From an uncultured Bacteroidaceae bacterium (GTDB lineage Bacteria > Bacteroidota > Bacteroidia > Bacteroidales > Bacteroidaceae): DNA of 13,039 nt. Where the stretch lies: the NCBI GenBank assembly GCA_904502185.1, contig CAJGDX010000063.1:1-13039 (forward strand), read 5' to 3'. A program made the translations under genes and the position numbers. Below, piece after piece: positions 1 through 6,993 of the stretch; the stretch's first letter is position 1, and every line of letters starts with the position of its first letter. Below the pieces are notes generated by a model. It was not told where the DNA came from. It ran no database searches and worked only from the letters and a program-made list of their open reading frames with translations.

Positions 1-308
1 ATGTCGCTTCTGTCGAGTATGGCATCTTTTCTTTCGCTCAGATTGGCTACGGTTATCTGCTTATCGAGCAGTGTGCTGACGCAGTTGCGGCTGACGAGAA
101 TGTCGGGGACTACTCCCACCACTTTTCCGCCTGCGCTCTTAACAGCCGCAGCAGTGGTTTCCATCAATCCTTTCGACGCACCTCCGTACACCAGTGTGTG
201 TCCATTCTCGCCCATCCAGCTGCCAAACTCACGGGCTGCATCTGCGTAGGCGGCGTCAATCGTCTCCGACGCTGCGCAGAATACTCCTATTGCTTTTTGA
301 TTGCTCAT
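1..308 (-). CDS. LOG-family Rossmann-fold protein, 3' part cut by window edge
   Basis: Only the first 102 codons are inside the window. The visible part matches the LOG / 'lysine decarboxylase-like' family (TIGR00730 type), whose studied members are nucleoside-monophosphate phosphoribohydrolases that release a free base. Seen: a Rossmann-like start (IGVFCAASE, residues 7-15), the glycine turn VYGGASKGLM (40-49), GGKVVGVVPDIL (60-71) and the LSERKDAILD stretch (90-99), whose Arg-Lys pair aligns with the family's conserved RK. The diagnostic PGGxGTxxE motif would lie just past the window edge, so it is not confirmed. The ATG at 308 is chosen because a near-perfect ribosome site precedes it. It is the second gene after an ABC exporter, 10 bases beyond that gene's stop. 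Substrate unknown. Confidence 0.85.
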   Translation of the reverse strand, partial: MSNQKAIGVFCAASETIDAAYADAAREFGSWMGENGHTLVYGGASKGLMETTAAAVKSAGGKVVGVVPDILVSRNCVSTLLDKQITVANLSERKDAILDRSD

Positions 309-310
309 AT

Positions 311-320
311 TCACCTCCTT
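311..320 (-). promoter_or_regulatory. Strong Shine-Dalgarno site overlapping the upstream stop codon
   Basis: Read on the minus strand, AAGGAGGTGA sits 2 bases before the ATG at 308 and its first two A's are the last two of the exporter's TAA stop (321-319). Such a full anti-SD match is unusual for Bacteroidetes, whose genes mostly lack one; none of the other genes here has it. The overlap suggests translational coupling of the LOG gene to the exporter. Confidence 0.8.
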
Positions 321-2163
321 ATGCAAGGCTCTGCATGTCGTTGAGTCGTTTGTATACACCGTTAAGCTGCAACAGTTCGTCGTGCTTGCCGCGCTCCACT
401 ATGCGACCCTCCATCAGCACGCAAATTTCGTCGGCATTCTTGATGGTTGACAGTCGGTGGGCAATTGCTATTGTGGTGCGGGTCTTCATCAATCTTTCGA
501 GTGCCTCCTGTACCAGACGCTCCGATTCGGTGTCGAGTGCCGATGTCGCCTCGTCCAGAATGAGTATGGGAGGGTTCTTCAGGATGGCGCGTGCAATGCT
601 TATACGTTGACGCTGGCCACCCGAAAGCAGACAGCCTCTGTCGCCCACATTCGTGTCGTAGCCATTCTCCGTAGCCATGATAAAGTCGTGTGCGTTGGCA
701 ATCTTTGCAGCCTCTATCACCTGCTCCATTGTGGCATTTTCCACTCCGAAAGTGATGTTGTTGTAGAACGAGTCGTTGAAGAGTATCGCCTCCTGGTTGA
801 CATTTCCAATGAGCGAACGCAACGACTTTATTGTCATATCCTTGACATTTGTACCGTCGATAAGCACCTCACCCGATGTAACATCGTAGTAACGGGGGAT
901 AAGGTCTACGAGTGTCGATTTTCCCGAACCCGACTGTCCTACAAGTGCAACGGTCTTTCCTTTGCCGATGTTCAGGTTTATATTACGCAACACCTCTTTC
1001 TCGCCATCGTATGAGAAGCTTAGGTCGCGCAACTCTATTCCCTTACCCATTCCCTTTATGGCTATGGCATTCTCCTTGTCGCAAATGGGGTTCTCGCTGT
1101 TGAGAATTTTGTCGATGCGCTCCATTGATGCAAGACCGCGGGGGATGTTATACGATGCCTTTGAGAACTCCTTCAGAGGGTTGATAACACTGTAAAGTAT
1201 TGTCAGATAATAGATAAAGGCAGGTGCCGAAATGGGCGAATTGTCGCCGAGTATCAGTGTGCCGCCGAACCACAGTACAATGACTATTACGCAGGTTCCA
1301 AGAAACTCGCTCACGGGGTGTGCCATCGCCTGACGCATGGTCACGCGCATGGTAGCGTTACGCAGTTCGTTGCTCACCTTCATGAATCGTCCAGACATCT
1401 TCTTCTCTGCAAGGAAAGCCTTCACAATGCGAAGACCGCCGAGTGTCTCCTCCATCTGTGACATAGTTTCGCTCAGCTTCGACTGTGCCAACAGCGATTT
1501 TTGTTTCAGCTTGCGTCCCACCAGTCCCATAATCCAACCTATTGCGGGGAATACCAGAATGGTGAAGAGTGTCAGCTCCCAGCTTACGTAAATCAGTGTT
1601 GTAAAATAGATTATGATGTAGATGGGGTTCTTGATGAGCATATCTATCGAACCGGCAATGGAGTTCTCTACCTCCACAACGTCGCCGCTCATTCGTGCTA
1701 TAATGTCACCTTTGCGCTCTTTAGAGAAGAATCCCAGAGGTAGGCTCAACACCTTGTCGTACAACTGTGTGCGTATGTCGCGTACAACACCTGTGCGCAG
1801 GGGAATGATGGCTGCCGACGAACCGAAGTAGCTTGCTGTCTTCAGCAATGTCATCACAATCAGGAATATACCAAGCAGCAGCAGTGTTGTCGATGCACCG
1901 TAGCTCTCTATGAATCCGTTGAGATAGTAGTTTCCGTTGTTCAGCAGAACCTCCTTCAAATTGTCAGTGTTCATTTCGCTCCATGGGATAAAAACCACAT
2001 CCGATGTGTCTGTTATCTTGAACAGTATCTGCAGGATGGGGATAATTATCATGAAAGAAAATACGTTGAGTATTGCCGATGCAAATGTGAAGATAAGCGA
2101 CAATATAAGCGACTTTTTGTAAGGCGGAATGTATCTTTTCAACACCTTGAAGAACTCTTTCAT
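319..2163 (-). CDS. MsbA-like ABC exporter, fused membrane and ATPase domains
   Basis: 614 residues, the usual size of a half-transporter that works as a homodimer in the inner membrane. Residues about 18-330 form the six-helix type-1 exporter domain (hydrophobic stretches near 18-48, 92-120, 180-215 and 285-340). The ATPase domain follows: Walker A GQSGSGKST (409-417), Q-loop Gln457, signature LSGGQRQR (513-520), Walker B ILILDE (533-538), D-loop SALD (541-544) and switch His569 in IAHRLSTI. All catalytic residues are present, so it should be active. Closest family by feel is the MsbA / lipid-multidrug exporter group; substrate (lipid A, other lipid, peptide or drug) cannot be told from sequence. 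Start is the ATG at 2163. A LOG-family gene follows after 10 bases, giving a two-gene minus-strand operon with a long structured leader. Confidence 0.93.
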   Translation of the reverse strand: MKEFFKVLKRYIPPYKKSLILSLIFTFASAILNVFSFMIIIPILQILFKITDTSDVVFIPWSEMNTDNLKEVLLNNGNYYLNGFIESYGASTTLLLLGIFLIVMTLLKTASYFGSSAAIIPLRTGVVRDIRTQLYDKVLSLPLGFFSKERKGDIIARMSGDVVEVENSIAGSIDMLIKNPIYIIIYFTTLIYVSWELTLFTILVFPAIGWIMGLVGRKLKQKSLLAQSKLSETMSQMEETLGGLRIVKAFLAEKKMSGRFMKVSNELRNATMRVTMRQAMAHPVSEFLGTCVIVIVLWFGGTLILGDNSPISAPAFIYYLTILYSVINPLKEFSKASYNIPRGLASMERIDKILNSENPICDKENAIAIKGMGKGIELRDLSFSYDGEKEVLRNINLNIGKGKTVALVGQSGSGKSTLVDLIPRYYDVTSGEVLIDGTNVKDMTIKSLRSLIGNVNQEAILFNDSFYNNITFGVENATMEQVIEAAKIANAHDFIMATENGYDTNVGDRGCLLSGGQRQRISIARAILKNPPILILDEATSALDTESERLVQEALERLMKTRTTIAIAHRLSTIKNADEICVLMEGRIVERGKHDELLQLNGVYKRLNDMQSLA

Positions 2164-2227
2164 AGTAGGATGCTTTTTGTGTATTGTTATTTTTGAATCT
2201 GCTTAATTTTGTTCATTGCCCCGCATT

Positions 2228-2288
2228 AATCTTTTCAAGCAGTTTGTGTAAATTAAATCATAACTGCTAACTGCCTGATTAAAAGATT
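2228..2288 (-). other. Inverted repeats in the leader of the ABC exporter
   Basis: AATCTTTT (2228-2235) is complementary to AAAAGATT (2281-2288). Nested inside, AGCAGTT (2238-2244) can pair with AACTGCT (2262-2268), or with most of the adjacent near-copy AACTGCC (2269-2275). If the exporter is transcribed from the box at 2312-2319, these form alternative hairpins in a roughly 140-base 5' leader. Role unknown; could be a regulatory leader or a protein-binding site. Confidence 0.4.
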
Positions 2289-2311
2289 CAGCCAAGGCTC
2301 TTTTCATTCCG

Positions 2312-2319
2312 CGAAGATA
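2312..2319 (-). promoter_or_regulatory. Candidate -7 box for the ABC exporter operon
   Basis: On the minus strand this reads TATCTTCG, a one-base variant of the Bacteroidetes -7 box TAnnTTTG. No convincing -33 TTTG lies 19-21 bases upstream, so the call is tentative. It would start transcription near 2306, giving a leader of about 140 bases. Confidence 0.4.
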
Positions 2320-2394
2320 GTGATTTTTATTCGTTTGGAGCCTACTTCATATATTAAAAAAGAAAAAGAATGGCTCTACTTCTCAGAAAACTTC

Positions 2395-2402
2395 TATTTT
2401 TG
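2395..2402 (+). promoter_or_regulatory. Perfect -7 box abutting the DUF4294 start codon
   Basis: TATTTTTG matches TAnnTTTG exactly and ends only five bases before the ATG at 2408, so transcription would begin at or next to the start codon. The -33 element is poor (only TGG at about the right distance). Confidence 0.5.
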
Positions 2403-2407
2403 CAACC

Positions 2408-3001
2408 ATGAAACGCACGGTGTTACATATTCTTCTCTTTCTGCTTCTGTTTCCGCTCTCGGCGTGGGCGCAACAGGATGAGCGTAAGGCTTACATTGTG
2501 GGGGTGACTGTGAAGGATGGAGAAACCATTCCTCAGATTCACCTTCCTACAGTCTACATATATGCACCGTTGAAGTTCAAGAGCAGTCGCGAAAAGAAAA
2601 AATACAATCGTCTGGTCTATGATGTGAAAAAGACATTGCCTCTGGCAACGGAGATACGTCGAATCATTATCGAAACGTACGAGACTTTGCAGCTTTTACC
2701 CGATGAAAAGGCAAAAAAACAGCATATCGACAAACTCGAAAAGGAGCTGAAAGAGGTTTATACTCCCAAGATGAAGAGGCTTACTCTTCGTCAGGGCAAG
2801 TTGTTGATAAAACTTGTCGACCGTCAGTGCGATCAGGATGCCTATCACCTTGTCAAGCTCTTCATGGGGTCGTTCAAGGCGGCTTTTTATCAGTCGTTTG
2901 CAGCGATGTTCGGGGCGAGTCTGAAGAAAACTTATGACCCCGAGGGCGAGGATGCCATTATCGAGAGGGTGGTGGTGCTGGTCAGTATGGGAGTATTGTA
3001 G
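2408..3001 (+). CDS. DUF4294-family exported protein
   Basis: 197 residues with a clear signal peptide (Lys2-Arg3, hydrophobic core 5-18, likely cleavage after AWA at 21, leaving an N-terminal Gln). The mature part matches DUF4294 of Bacteroidetes: PTVYIYAPLKFKSSREKKKY in the first half, KTLPLATEIR, then RQGKLLIKLVDR and the strongly typical DPEGEDAIIERVV near the C-terminus. It is rich in Lys, Arg and Glu and largely helical in the middle (about 65-120). The family has no established function that I know of. It is a single gene with its own promoter, divergent from the ABC exporter and convergent with the lipoprotein gene, from which a perfect palindrome separates it. The ATG at 2408 is the only start that keeps the signal peptide. 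Confidence 0.88.
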   Translation: MKRTVLHILLFLLLFPLSAWAQQDERKAYIVGVTVKDGETIPQIHLPTVYIYAPLKFKSSREKKKYNRLVYDVKKTLPLATEIRRIIIETYETLQLLPDEKAKKQHIDKLEKELKEVYTPKMKRLTLRQGKLLIKLVDRQCDQDAYHLVKLFMGSFKAAFYQSFAAMFGASLKKTYDPEGEDAIIERVVVLVSMGVL

Positions 3002-3015
3002 ATGCCATTTGCTAA

Positions 3016-3061
3016 AATAAATAACTCCGATGAACGCATGCGTTCATCGGAGTTATTTATT
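3016..3061. terminator. Bidirectional intrinsic terminator, perfect 46-base palindrome
   Basis: Two 23-base arms (3016-3038 and 3039-3061) are exact reverse complements with no spacer; the GC-rich core CTCCGATGAACGCA is flanked by AATAAATAA / TTATTTATT, so either strand gives a hairpin with a U-rich 3' arm. It lies between the converging genes ending at 3001 and 3079, the expected place for a shared terminator. Confidence 0.85.
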
Positions 3062-3078
3062 ATGTGAATAGTATTATG

Positions 3079-3588
3079 TTAATATTTTCTAGCATTTCTT
3101 CCAGTGAAACTGAATGTTCCTCTTGTCAGTGTTGCCGAGAAGGTGAGTGTCGAGTCTGTAAAACAGCCCTCGATCTTGCTGAAAGTGTAGGCAGGTGCAG
3201 GTGCCACTCCGATAAGGGGGACTATAGTGTCGCCACTGAATGTTCCATCCTTGTGGTTGATGGGTATGTCGGGAATGGTGATGTTGATTTCAACGGGCAT
3301 GTTCTCTGCAAATTTTACTTTGTATATATCCAATGACAACTTCGAATCGTTGATATCTCTTACTATGCAGACGGTGTTCTCCTTCTTGAAATTACCGTTT
3401 ACGATAAGGTCGCCGCCAAATTTCAATGTGTTATGGATATTTGTGTGCAACGAGTCATCGTCTATCGTATCGTTTGTAATCGTATCATTGGGGTTGGGTG
3501 GGAAAATCTCCTTGTCCTCATCCGAGCATGCGGGAACAATAAGTGCTGTCATAAAAACCAGCAGAGGGAATAATAAAAATTTTTTCAT
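3079..3588 (-). CDS. Small calycin-like lipoprotein, probably surface exposed
   Basis: 169 residues. Signal peptide MKKFLLFPLLVFMTALIVPA ends in a lipobox with the lipidated Cys21. The following SDEDKE fits the acidic lipoprotein export signal described for Bacteroides-type Bacteroidetes (Ser-Asp-rich directly after Cys), suggesting transfer to the cell surface. After a low-complexity Asp/Asn/Thr linker (about 28-45) comes one beta-rich domain of about 115 residues with the pattern of Bacteroidales 'calycin-like' lipoproteins: LKFGGDLIV, LDIYKVKFAENMPVEINITI, DGTFSGD, a GCFTDSTLTFSATL strand and a final FSFTGRNARKY. It begins 16 bases after the TonB-dependent receptor, so the two probably act together in the outer membrane. 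A longer frame from a TTG at 3651 is rejected because it would bury the lipoprotein signal. Ligand unknown; the calycin assignment is a pattern judgement. Confidence 0.75.
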   Translation of the reverse strand: MKKFLLFPLLVFMTALIVPACSDEDKEIFPPNPNDTITNDTIDDDSLHTNIHNTLKFGGDLIVNGNFKKENTVCIVRDINDSKLSLDIYKVKFAENMPVEINITIPDIPINHKDGTFSGDTIVPLIGVAPAPAYTFSKIEGCFTDSTLTFSATLTRGTFSFTGRNARKY

Positions 3589-3604
3589 TGTGTTTTTTTT
3601 ATGT

Positions 3605-5845
3605 TTATAAATAATAGTGCAAAGATATACCAAATTGTCTTGATTTTCCAAGCGAAAAGAATGGATGTTGCATGGACACGAAATAAAATGCCTTATACTC
3701 CTCGTTTAAGAGGTTCTTTCCCCAAAGGGATGCTCCAAAGTGTCCTCTCTCCCAGTTGAGCGATGCTGAAGTGAGTCCGTAGAAGGCTTGCGAAAGGCTG
3801 TTGCTCTCGTTCCAGTATATACGTCCGGTGCCGCTCCATCCTATGTTCATTATCAAATGTTTGGCGTATTTCTCGGAAACCGGCAGGCGGTACGATAGGT
3901 TGGCCGACATTGTTTCGCGTGGAGCCAATGGCAGGTGTTTGCCCGAATAGTCGTTAGTGCCGCTGACGTATGTGCGGAAAGTGGCGTGTGTGTATCCGTA
4001 ACTGCAATCGAGGGTCAGTCGCTGCAGGCGGTAAGTTAGACTGAATTCACCACCATAGCTTCTCGATTCTCCGGCATTTGACATCATTCGTCCGGTGCTT
4101 AGTCCTTCGGGGAATATTGTCAGTTGTTGGTTGGTGCAGTCTATGAGGAAAAGCGTGGCGCTTATGTCAAGAGTGCCATCTTTCAGGGGTGACAGGTGTG
4201 TGCCAATCTCGTAGTTCCAGCTCTCTTCGGGGCGGTAGGTGGTTGCCGAGGCATCGTCGTAGTATGTGGCATTGTCAAGAGTGACACCAAACTTCTGCAT
4301 CAGGTCGTTCTTCATGCGGTTCTGCAATATGTCCGAAAATAGCTGGGTGTTGAATCCTCCAGCCTTGTATCCCTTAGCCAGTGATGCGTAAATGGTACCG
4401 CGGTTCAGTTTGAATGTGGCCGACAGTTTAGGCATTATCTCTGTGGCATTGAGCGAATTGCTGCCTTTGAAGTCTGTATTCAGTGGCAGATAATCTTTCA
4501 TGTTGGGGTAGAGCCTGAAGCCTATCTGCGAACTGCTGTGGTAGTCCATCGAGGTGTGTTCGTAGTCGACTCTGAGCCCGGCTGTTACGTTCCATCGCTC
4601 TGTGTCGTAGCCAGCCTGGGTGTAGAGGGCTGCACCATATGTCGGTGTTGTAAAGTCGTCGTAGATGGTGAATTCCTCTTTGTCGAACTGAAGTTCCGAA
4701 CCGGGGAAGGCATTTTGCAATCCTTTATTGGCGTTGTCGAGTATCAGTGTTTTTATACCCTGCTCCTTGAACAGTACAGGTGCACTGAGCTTCTGGTGCT
4801 TGTAGAAGGCAAACAGACCGCCCAGCCAGTTGAAACGGCTGTTGTTATTGGACTTTGCTATAAACTCCTGTGTCACCGAATGTTCGCGCTGATACTGTCC
4901 CATGGTGAAATACGATTCCGGTAGAAAATCGTTGTCTATGCGCATGCGGTCATCGGTGTAGTTGTATCCGGTGGTGGATGAGAGTATAACCTTGGGCAGT
5001 GTGTGCTTTATTGTCAGTCCGTTGTTCACTCCGAAACGGCGGTAGCTGCACGGGTCGTTGTAGTTGACGGGTTGCAGCGTGCTGCTGCTTTTGTCGTAGT
5101 AGCGGTAGGCATAACCTCCTTCGTCGGTGTATCCGATGGTAAGGCTGTTGTCTATGCTCCATCTGTCGCCGATAAGCATCTGTCCGCGCAGACGGGTGGC
5201 AAAATTGTCGCCGGCGTCACATTTGCGCCCATTGTAGTGGTTGGTGAAGTGTCCGTCGGTGTGGTTGTAGTGTATGCTTGCCGACCATCCGAGGTTGTCG
5301 GTGGGCGCATCGTAGTGCGAGGCCTTTACTCGTATGCTGTTGTCTGTTCCATACTCCATGGTGAACCTTTTTCCCTGGAAATTAAGGGGCGAAAGGGTCT
5401 GTATGTTTATGGTTCCGGCAGCTGTGTTACGTCCATAGAGGGTACTTTGTGCTCCGCGTATAATCTCTATTTTGGAAATGTCGAACAGTTCGAAGTCGTA
5501 GTTGTTCTTGTTCATCACCGGTGCGCCATCAACGTTCATGCCTATGACGGGCTGGTCTATGCGCGAACCGAATCCGCGTACATATATCGACGATGTCATA
5601 CGTGAACCATAGTCGGGCTGATAGAAATTGGGGGCAAGTGCCGACAGCTCTTTCAGCGAGTTTATGTGTCTGTTCTCAAAATCTTTCAGCGTGAAGGTGG
5701 TTGCCGAATAGGGGTTGTCGTTGCCGTTGCTCTCTTTTAGCGGTGCGACAATGTCTACCGCTTGCAGCGTCAGGCTGTCGGCAATCCCGTCGTTGTCGGT
5801 TATGGGTGTGAATAGTGTTAAAAGTGTGATTATCAGGTATTGCAC
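3605..5845 (-). CDS. TonB-dependent outer-membrane receptor, classical (not SusC) type
   Basis: 746 residues. After a short hydrophobic signal (about 3-13) and a possible TonB box near LQAVDIV (27-33) comes the plug domain (about 45-150) with its hallmark SIYVRGFGSR (86-95), NVDGAPV (104-110) and IEIIRGAQSTLYGRNTAAGT (126-145). The rest is a 22-strand-type barrel with alternating aromatic strands, AKGYKAGGFN, PEESWNYEIGTHLS, and a hydrophobic C-terminal strand ending HYYL. Length, lack of an N-terminal carboxypeptidase-like domain and lack of a SusD neighbour all argue against a glycan SusC; siderophore, heme, cobalamin or another small ligand is more likely, but the substrate is not decidable. 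The start is a GTG at 5845; no ATG exists in frame upstream or near it, and the signal has no Lys/Arg, which is odd. A calycin-like lipoprotein follows in the same operon. Confidence 0.92.
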   Translation of the reverse strand: MQYLIITLLTLFTPITDNDGIADSLTLQAVDIVAPLKESNGNDNPYSATTFTLKDFENRHINSLKELSALAPNFYQPDYGSRMTSSIYVRGFGSRIDQPVIGMNVDGAPVMNKNNYDFELFDISKIEIIRGAQSTLYGRNTAAGTINIQTLSPLNFQGKRFTMEYGTDNSIRVKASHYDAPTDNLGWSASIHYNHTDGHFTNHYNGRKCDAGDNFATRLRGQMLIGDRWSIDNSLTIGYTDEGGYAYRYYDKSSSTLQPVNYNDPCSYRRFGVNNGLTIKHTLPKVILSSTTGYNYTDDRMRIDNDFLPESYFTMGQYQREHSVTQEFIAKSNNNSRFNWLGGLFAFYKHQKLSAPVLFKEQGIKTLILDNANKGLQNAFPGSELQFDKEEFTIYDDFTTPTYGAALYTQAGYDTERWNVTAGLRVDYEHTSMDYHSSSQIGFRLYPNMKDYLPLNTDFKGSNSLNATEIMPKLSATFKLNRGTIYASLAKGYKAGGFNTQLFSDILQNRMKNDLMQKFGVTLDNATYYDDASATTYRPEESWNYEIGTHLSPLKDGTLDISATLFLIDCTNQQLTIFPEGLSTGRMMSNAGESRSYGGEFSLTYRLQRLTLDCSYGYTHATFRTYVSGTNDYSGKHLPLAPRETMSANLSYRLPVSEKYAKHLIMNIGWSGTGRIYWNESNSLSQAFYGLTSASLNWERGHFGASLWGKNLLNEEYKAFYFVSMQHPFFSLGKSRQFGISLHYYL
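3620..3651 (-). promoter_or_regulatory. Candidate internal promoter for the lipoprotein, inside the receptor's 3' end
   Basis: On the minus strand TATCTTTG (3627-3620) matches the -7 consensus and TTG (3651-3649) stands 21 bases upstream as a -33. Start of transcription would be near 3614, about 26 bases before the lipoprotein ATG. The box falls on receptor codons (Ile-Ser-Leu), so chance cannot be excluded. Confidence 0.45.
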
Positions 5846-5880
5846 TTTGTCGGGTCTGTTTGTTGTGTCTGTTAAGGGCG

Positions 5881-5910
5881 CAAAGGTACTTATTTTGTAT
5901 TATTGGCGAA
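5881..5910 (-). promoter_or_regulatory. Promoter of the TonB-dependent receptor
   Basis: On the minus strand TACCTTTG (5888-5881) fits TAnnTTTG, with TTCG (5910-5907) as a weak -33 after an 18-base spacer. It lies in the gap between the hydrolase stop (5933) and the receptor start (5845), about 35 bases before the GTG. Confidence 0.6.
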
Positions 5911-5932
5911 TTATGTCTGCAATTAAAGTTTG

Positions 5933-6571
5933 TTAAGTGCGCAGTTCGACAATGCCGCACCGTTTGCAGTTCTCTTCTACTGCTGCCGCCAGCTTTTCAA
6001 GTGGCACTCCTAAGGTGTCTGCAGCTTTTTTGTATAGTTCGGCTATAGGCAGTGTGCTTTCATCACTCTCGATGAACAACCTGTCCAGTGGTGTTGCGGC
6101 GAGTGCATCGCTGTTGCAGCGTTCGCCGAACGACAGATAGAGTCCGGCAGCCATGTATTGTGCTGCCTGTTGAGGCTTCCCGCGGAATCCGTGTATTATC
6201 CATGCCTGTTCGGGGTGCATGGTGCGGCGCAGGTTCAGAATAATCTCCTGCCCCTTTACTACGTGCAGTATCAATGGCTTATGAAGTCTTTCCGATAACT
6301 CTATGTGGCGTTGCAGAATCTCTGTTTGCAGGCTGATGGTGCTGCTGCCTTTCACAAGGTCTATGCCACATTCGCCTATCGCTCTTACTCTTTGGTCGGT
6401 GGCAATGGTGGCAATTTCCTGCATACGTTGTTCCCACATGTCGTCGATGTTCCACGGGTGCAGTCCTACGGATATGCGCTCTGCATTCGTGGCAATGTTG
6501 TTATTGCTGTTCAGAATGTATATCTCAGCGTCGTTGTTGCTGTTGTGGGTGTGCAGGTCTATCAGCTTCAT
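5933..6571 (-). CDS. TatD-family metal-dependent hydrolase, short form
   Basis: 212 residues, shorter than the usual 250-270 of TatD. The family folds as a TIM barrel and binds two metals; characterised members are 3'-5' exonucleases / DNases in the cytoplasm. Ligand positions are all visible: DLHTH (His7, His9), GECGID (Glu67), LHVVKG (His103), IIHGFRG (His127) and FIESDES (Asp170), so it should be catalytically competent. The region around 12-30, which in standard TatD carries longer loops, is compressed, and the C-terminal helix pair ends at VEENCKRCGIVELRT. Start is the ATG at 6571, three bases after the TAG of a 30-codon membrane peptide gene; TAG and TAA in frame separate the two. Substrate is unproven. 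Confidence 0.88.
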   Translation of the reverse strand: MKLIDLHTHNSNNDAEIYILNSNNNIATNAERISVGLHPWNIDDMWEQRMQEIATIATDQRVRAIGECGIDLVKGSSTISLQTEILQRHIELSERLHKPLILHVVKGQEIILNLRRTMHPEQAWIIHGFRGKPQQAAQYMAAGLYLSFGERCNSDALAATPLDRLFIESDESTLPIAELYKKAADTLGVPLEKLAAAVEENCKRCGIVELRT

Positions 6572-6574
6572 TTA

Positions 6575-6667
6575 CTATGCAAAGAAGTTGGTGTATAGCA
6601 GGTACAATACTACTGCTATTGCTGTAATTATTATTGATTTTACAACGTAGTATATAAGATCTTTCAT
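6575..6667 (-). CDS. 30-residue single-pass membrane peptide
   Basis: A short frame with ATG at 6667 and TAG at 6577-6575. The peptide begins MKDLIYYVVK and continues with SIIITAIAVVLYLLYTNFFA. Residues about 5-25 are an almost unbroken run of Ile, Val, Leu, Tyr and Ala, enough for one membrane span, with Lys2 and Lys10 on the N-terminal side. The frame is tucked exactly between the ferredoxin terminator and the TatD start, three bases from the latter, which is how a real operon partner would sit. I do not recognise the sequence. It could be a membrane-protein regulator or a toxin-like peptide, but nothing shows which. No clear promoter is visible in the 40 bases before it. Probability of being real rests on composition and position only. 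Confidence 0.6.
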   Translation of the reverse strand: MKDLIYYVVKSIIITAIAVVLYLLYTNFFA

Positions 6668-6708
6668 CTGATTGTCCGTTTACCGGTGTTGTCGGGATAT
6701 ATTAACCA

Positions 6709-6742
6709 AAGAGGCTGTCAACATATAGTCGAACAGCCTCTT
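6709..6742 (-). terminator. Hairpin terminator after the ferredoxin gene
   Basis: AAGAGGCTGT (6709-6718) and ACAGCCTCTT (6733-6742) are exact complements around a 14-base loop. Read on the minus strand the hairpin lies 50 bases past the ferredoxin stop and is followed by TGGTTAATATAT. It separates ferredoxin from the small membrane peptide and TatD. Confidence 0.7.
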
Positions 6743-6792
6743 ATGTTTACTTTGGAATAAATTTTCACGTGTATCTTACACGTTGCCTGAAT

Positions 6793-6960
6793 TTATCCTT
6801 CGTGTATAGCCTCTGAGGGGCATACACCTGCACAACTGCCGCAGTCGATGCACAATTCGGGGTTGATTGAATACTTGTCGCCTTCAGAGATAGCACCCTG
6901 AGGACATTCGTCGATACATGTACCGCATGCAACGCAGTCGTCAGAAATTACGTAAGCCAT
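6793..6960 (-). CDS. 2x[4Fe-4S] bacterial-type ferredoxin
   Basis: 55 residues, the normal length of a clostridial-type ferredoxin, a small cytoplasmic electron carrier of anaerobes. Both cluster motifs are complete: CVACGTCIDECP (Cys9, 12, 15, 19) and CIDCGSCAGVCP (Cys37, 40, 43, 47), each followed by the usual acidic/alanine turn (QGAIS, SEAIH). In this fold Cys19 and Cys47 are swapped between clusters. The ATG at 6960 gives MAYVISDDC, the standard N-terminus; an upstream TTG at 6996 would add 12 residues not seen in the family. It has its own promoter (6994-7001) and a hairpin terminator, so it is probably a single-gene transcript. Redox partners are not encoded nearby. Confidence 0.95.
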   Translation of the reverse strand: MAYVISDDCVACGTCIDECPQGAISEGDKYSINPELCIDCGSCAGVCPSEAIHEG

Positions 6961-6993
6961 AGTTGTATTAATTTTTATTGGTTTAATCTTCGG

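Noticed and set aside
457..1014. 185-codon plus-strand frame inside the ABC exporter gene
   Set aside because: Mirror of the conserved ATPase domain; no start context or domain of its own.
2188..2211. Plus-strand boxes TATTTTTG (2188-2195) and TAATTTTG (2204-2211)
   Set aside because: No gene or clear -33 at the right distance; expected by chance in AT-rich intergenic DNA, and 2395-2402 serves the downstream gene better.
3589..3651. N-terminal extension of the lipoprotein from a TTG at 3651
   Set aside because: It would place 21 polar residues before the lipoprotein signal and overlaps the receptor's end; the ATG at 3588 gives a standard signal.
3605..5845. SusC-type glycan importer
   Set aside because: Too short, no N-terminal carboxypeptidase-like domain, and no SusD gene next to it.
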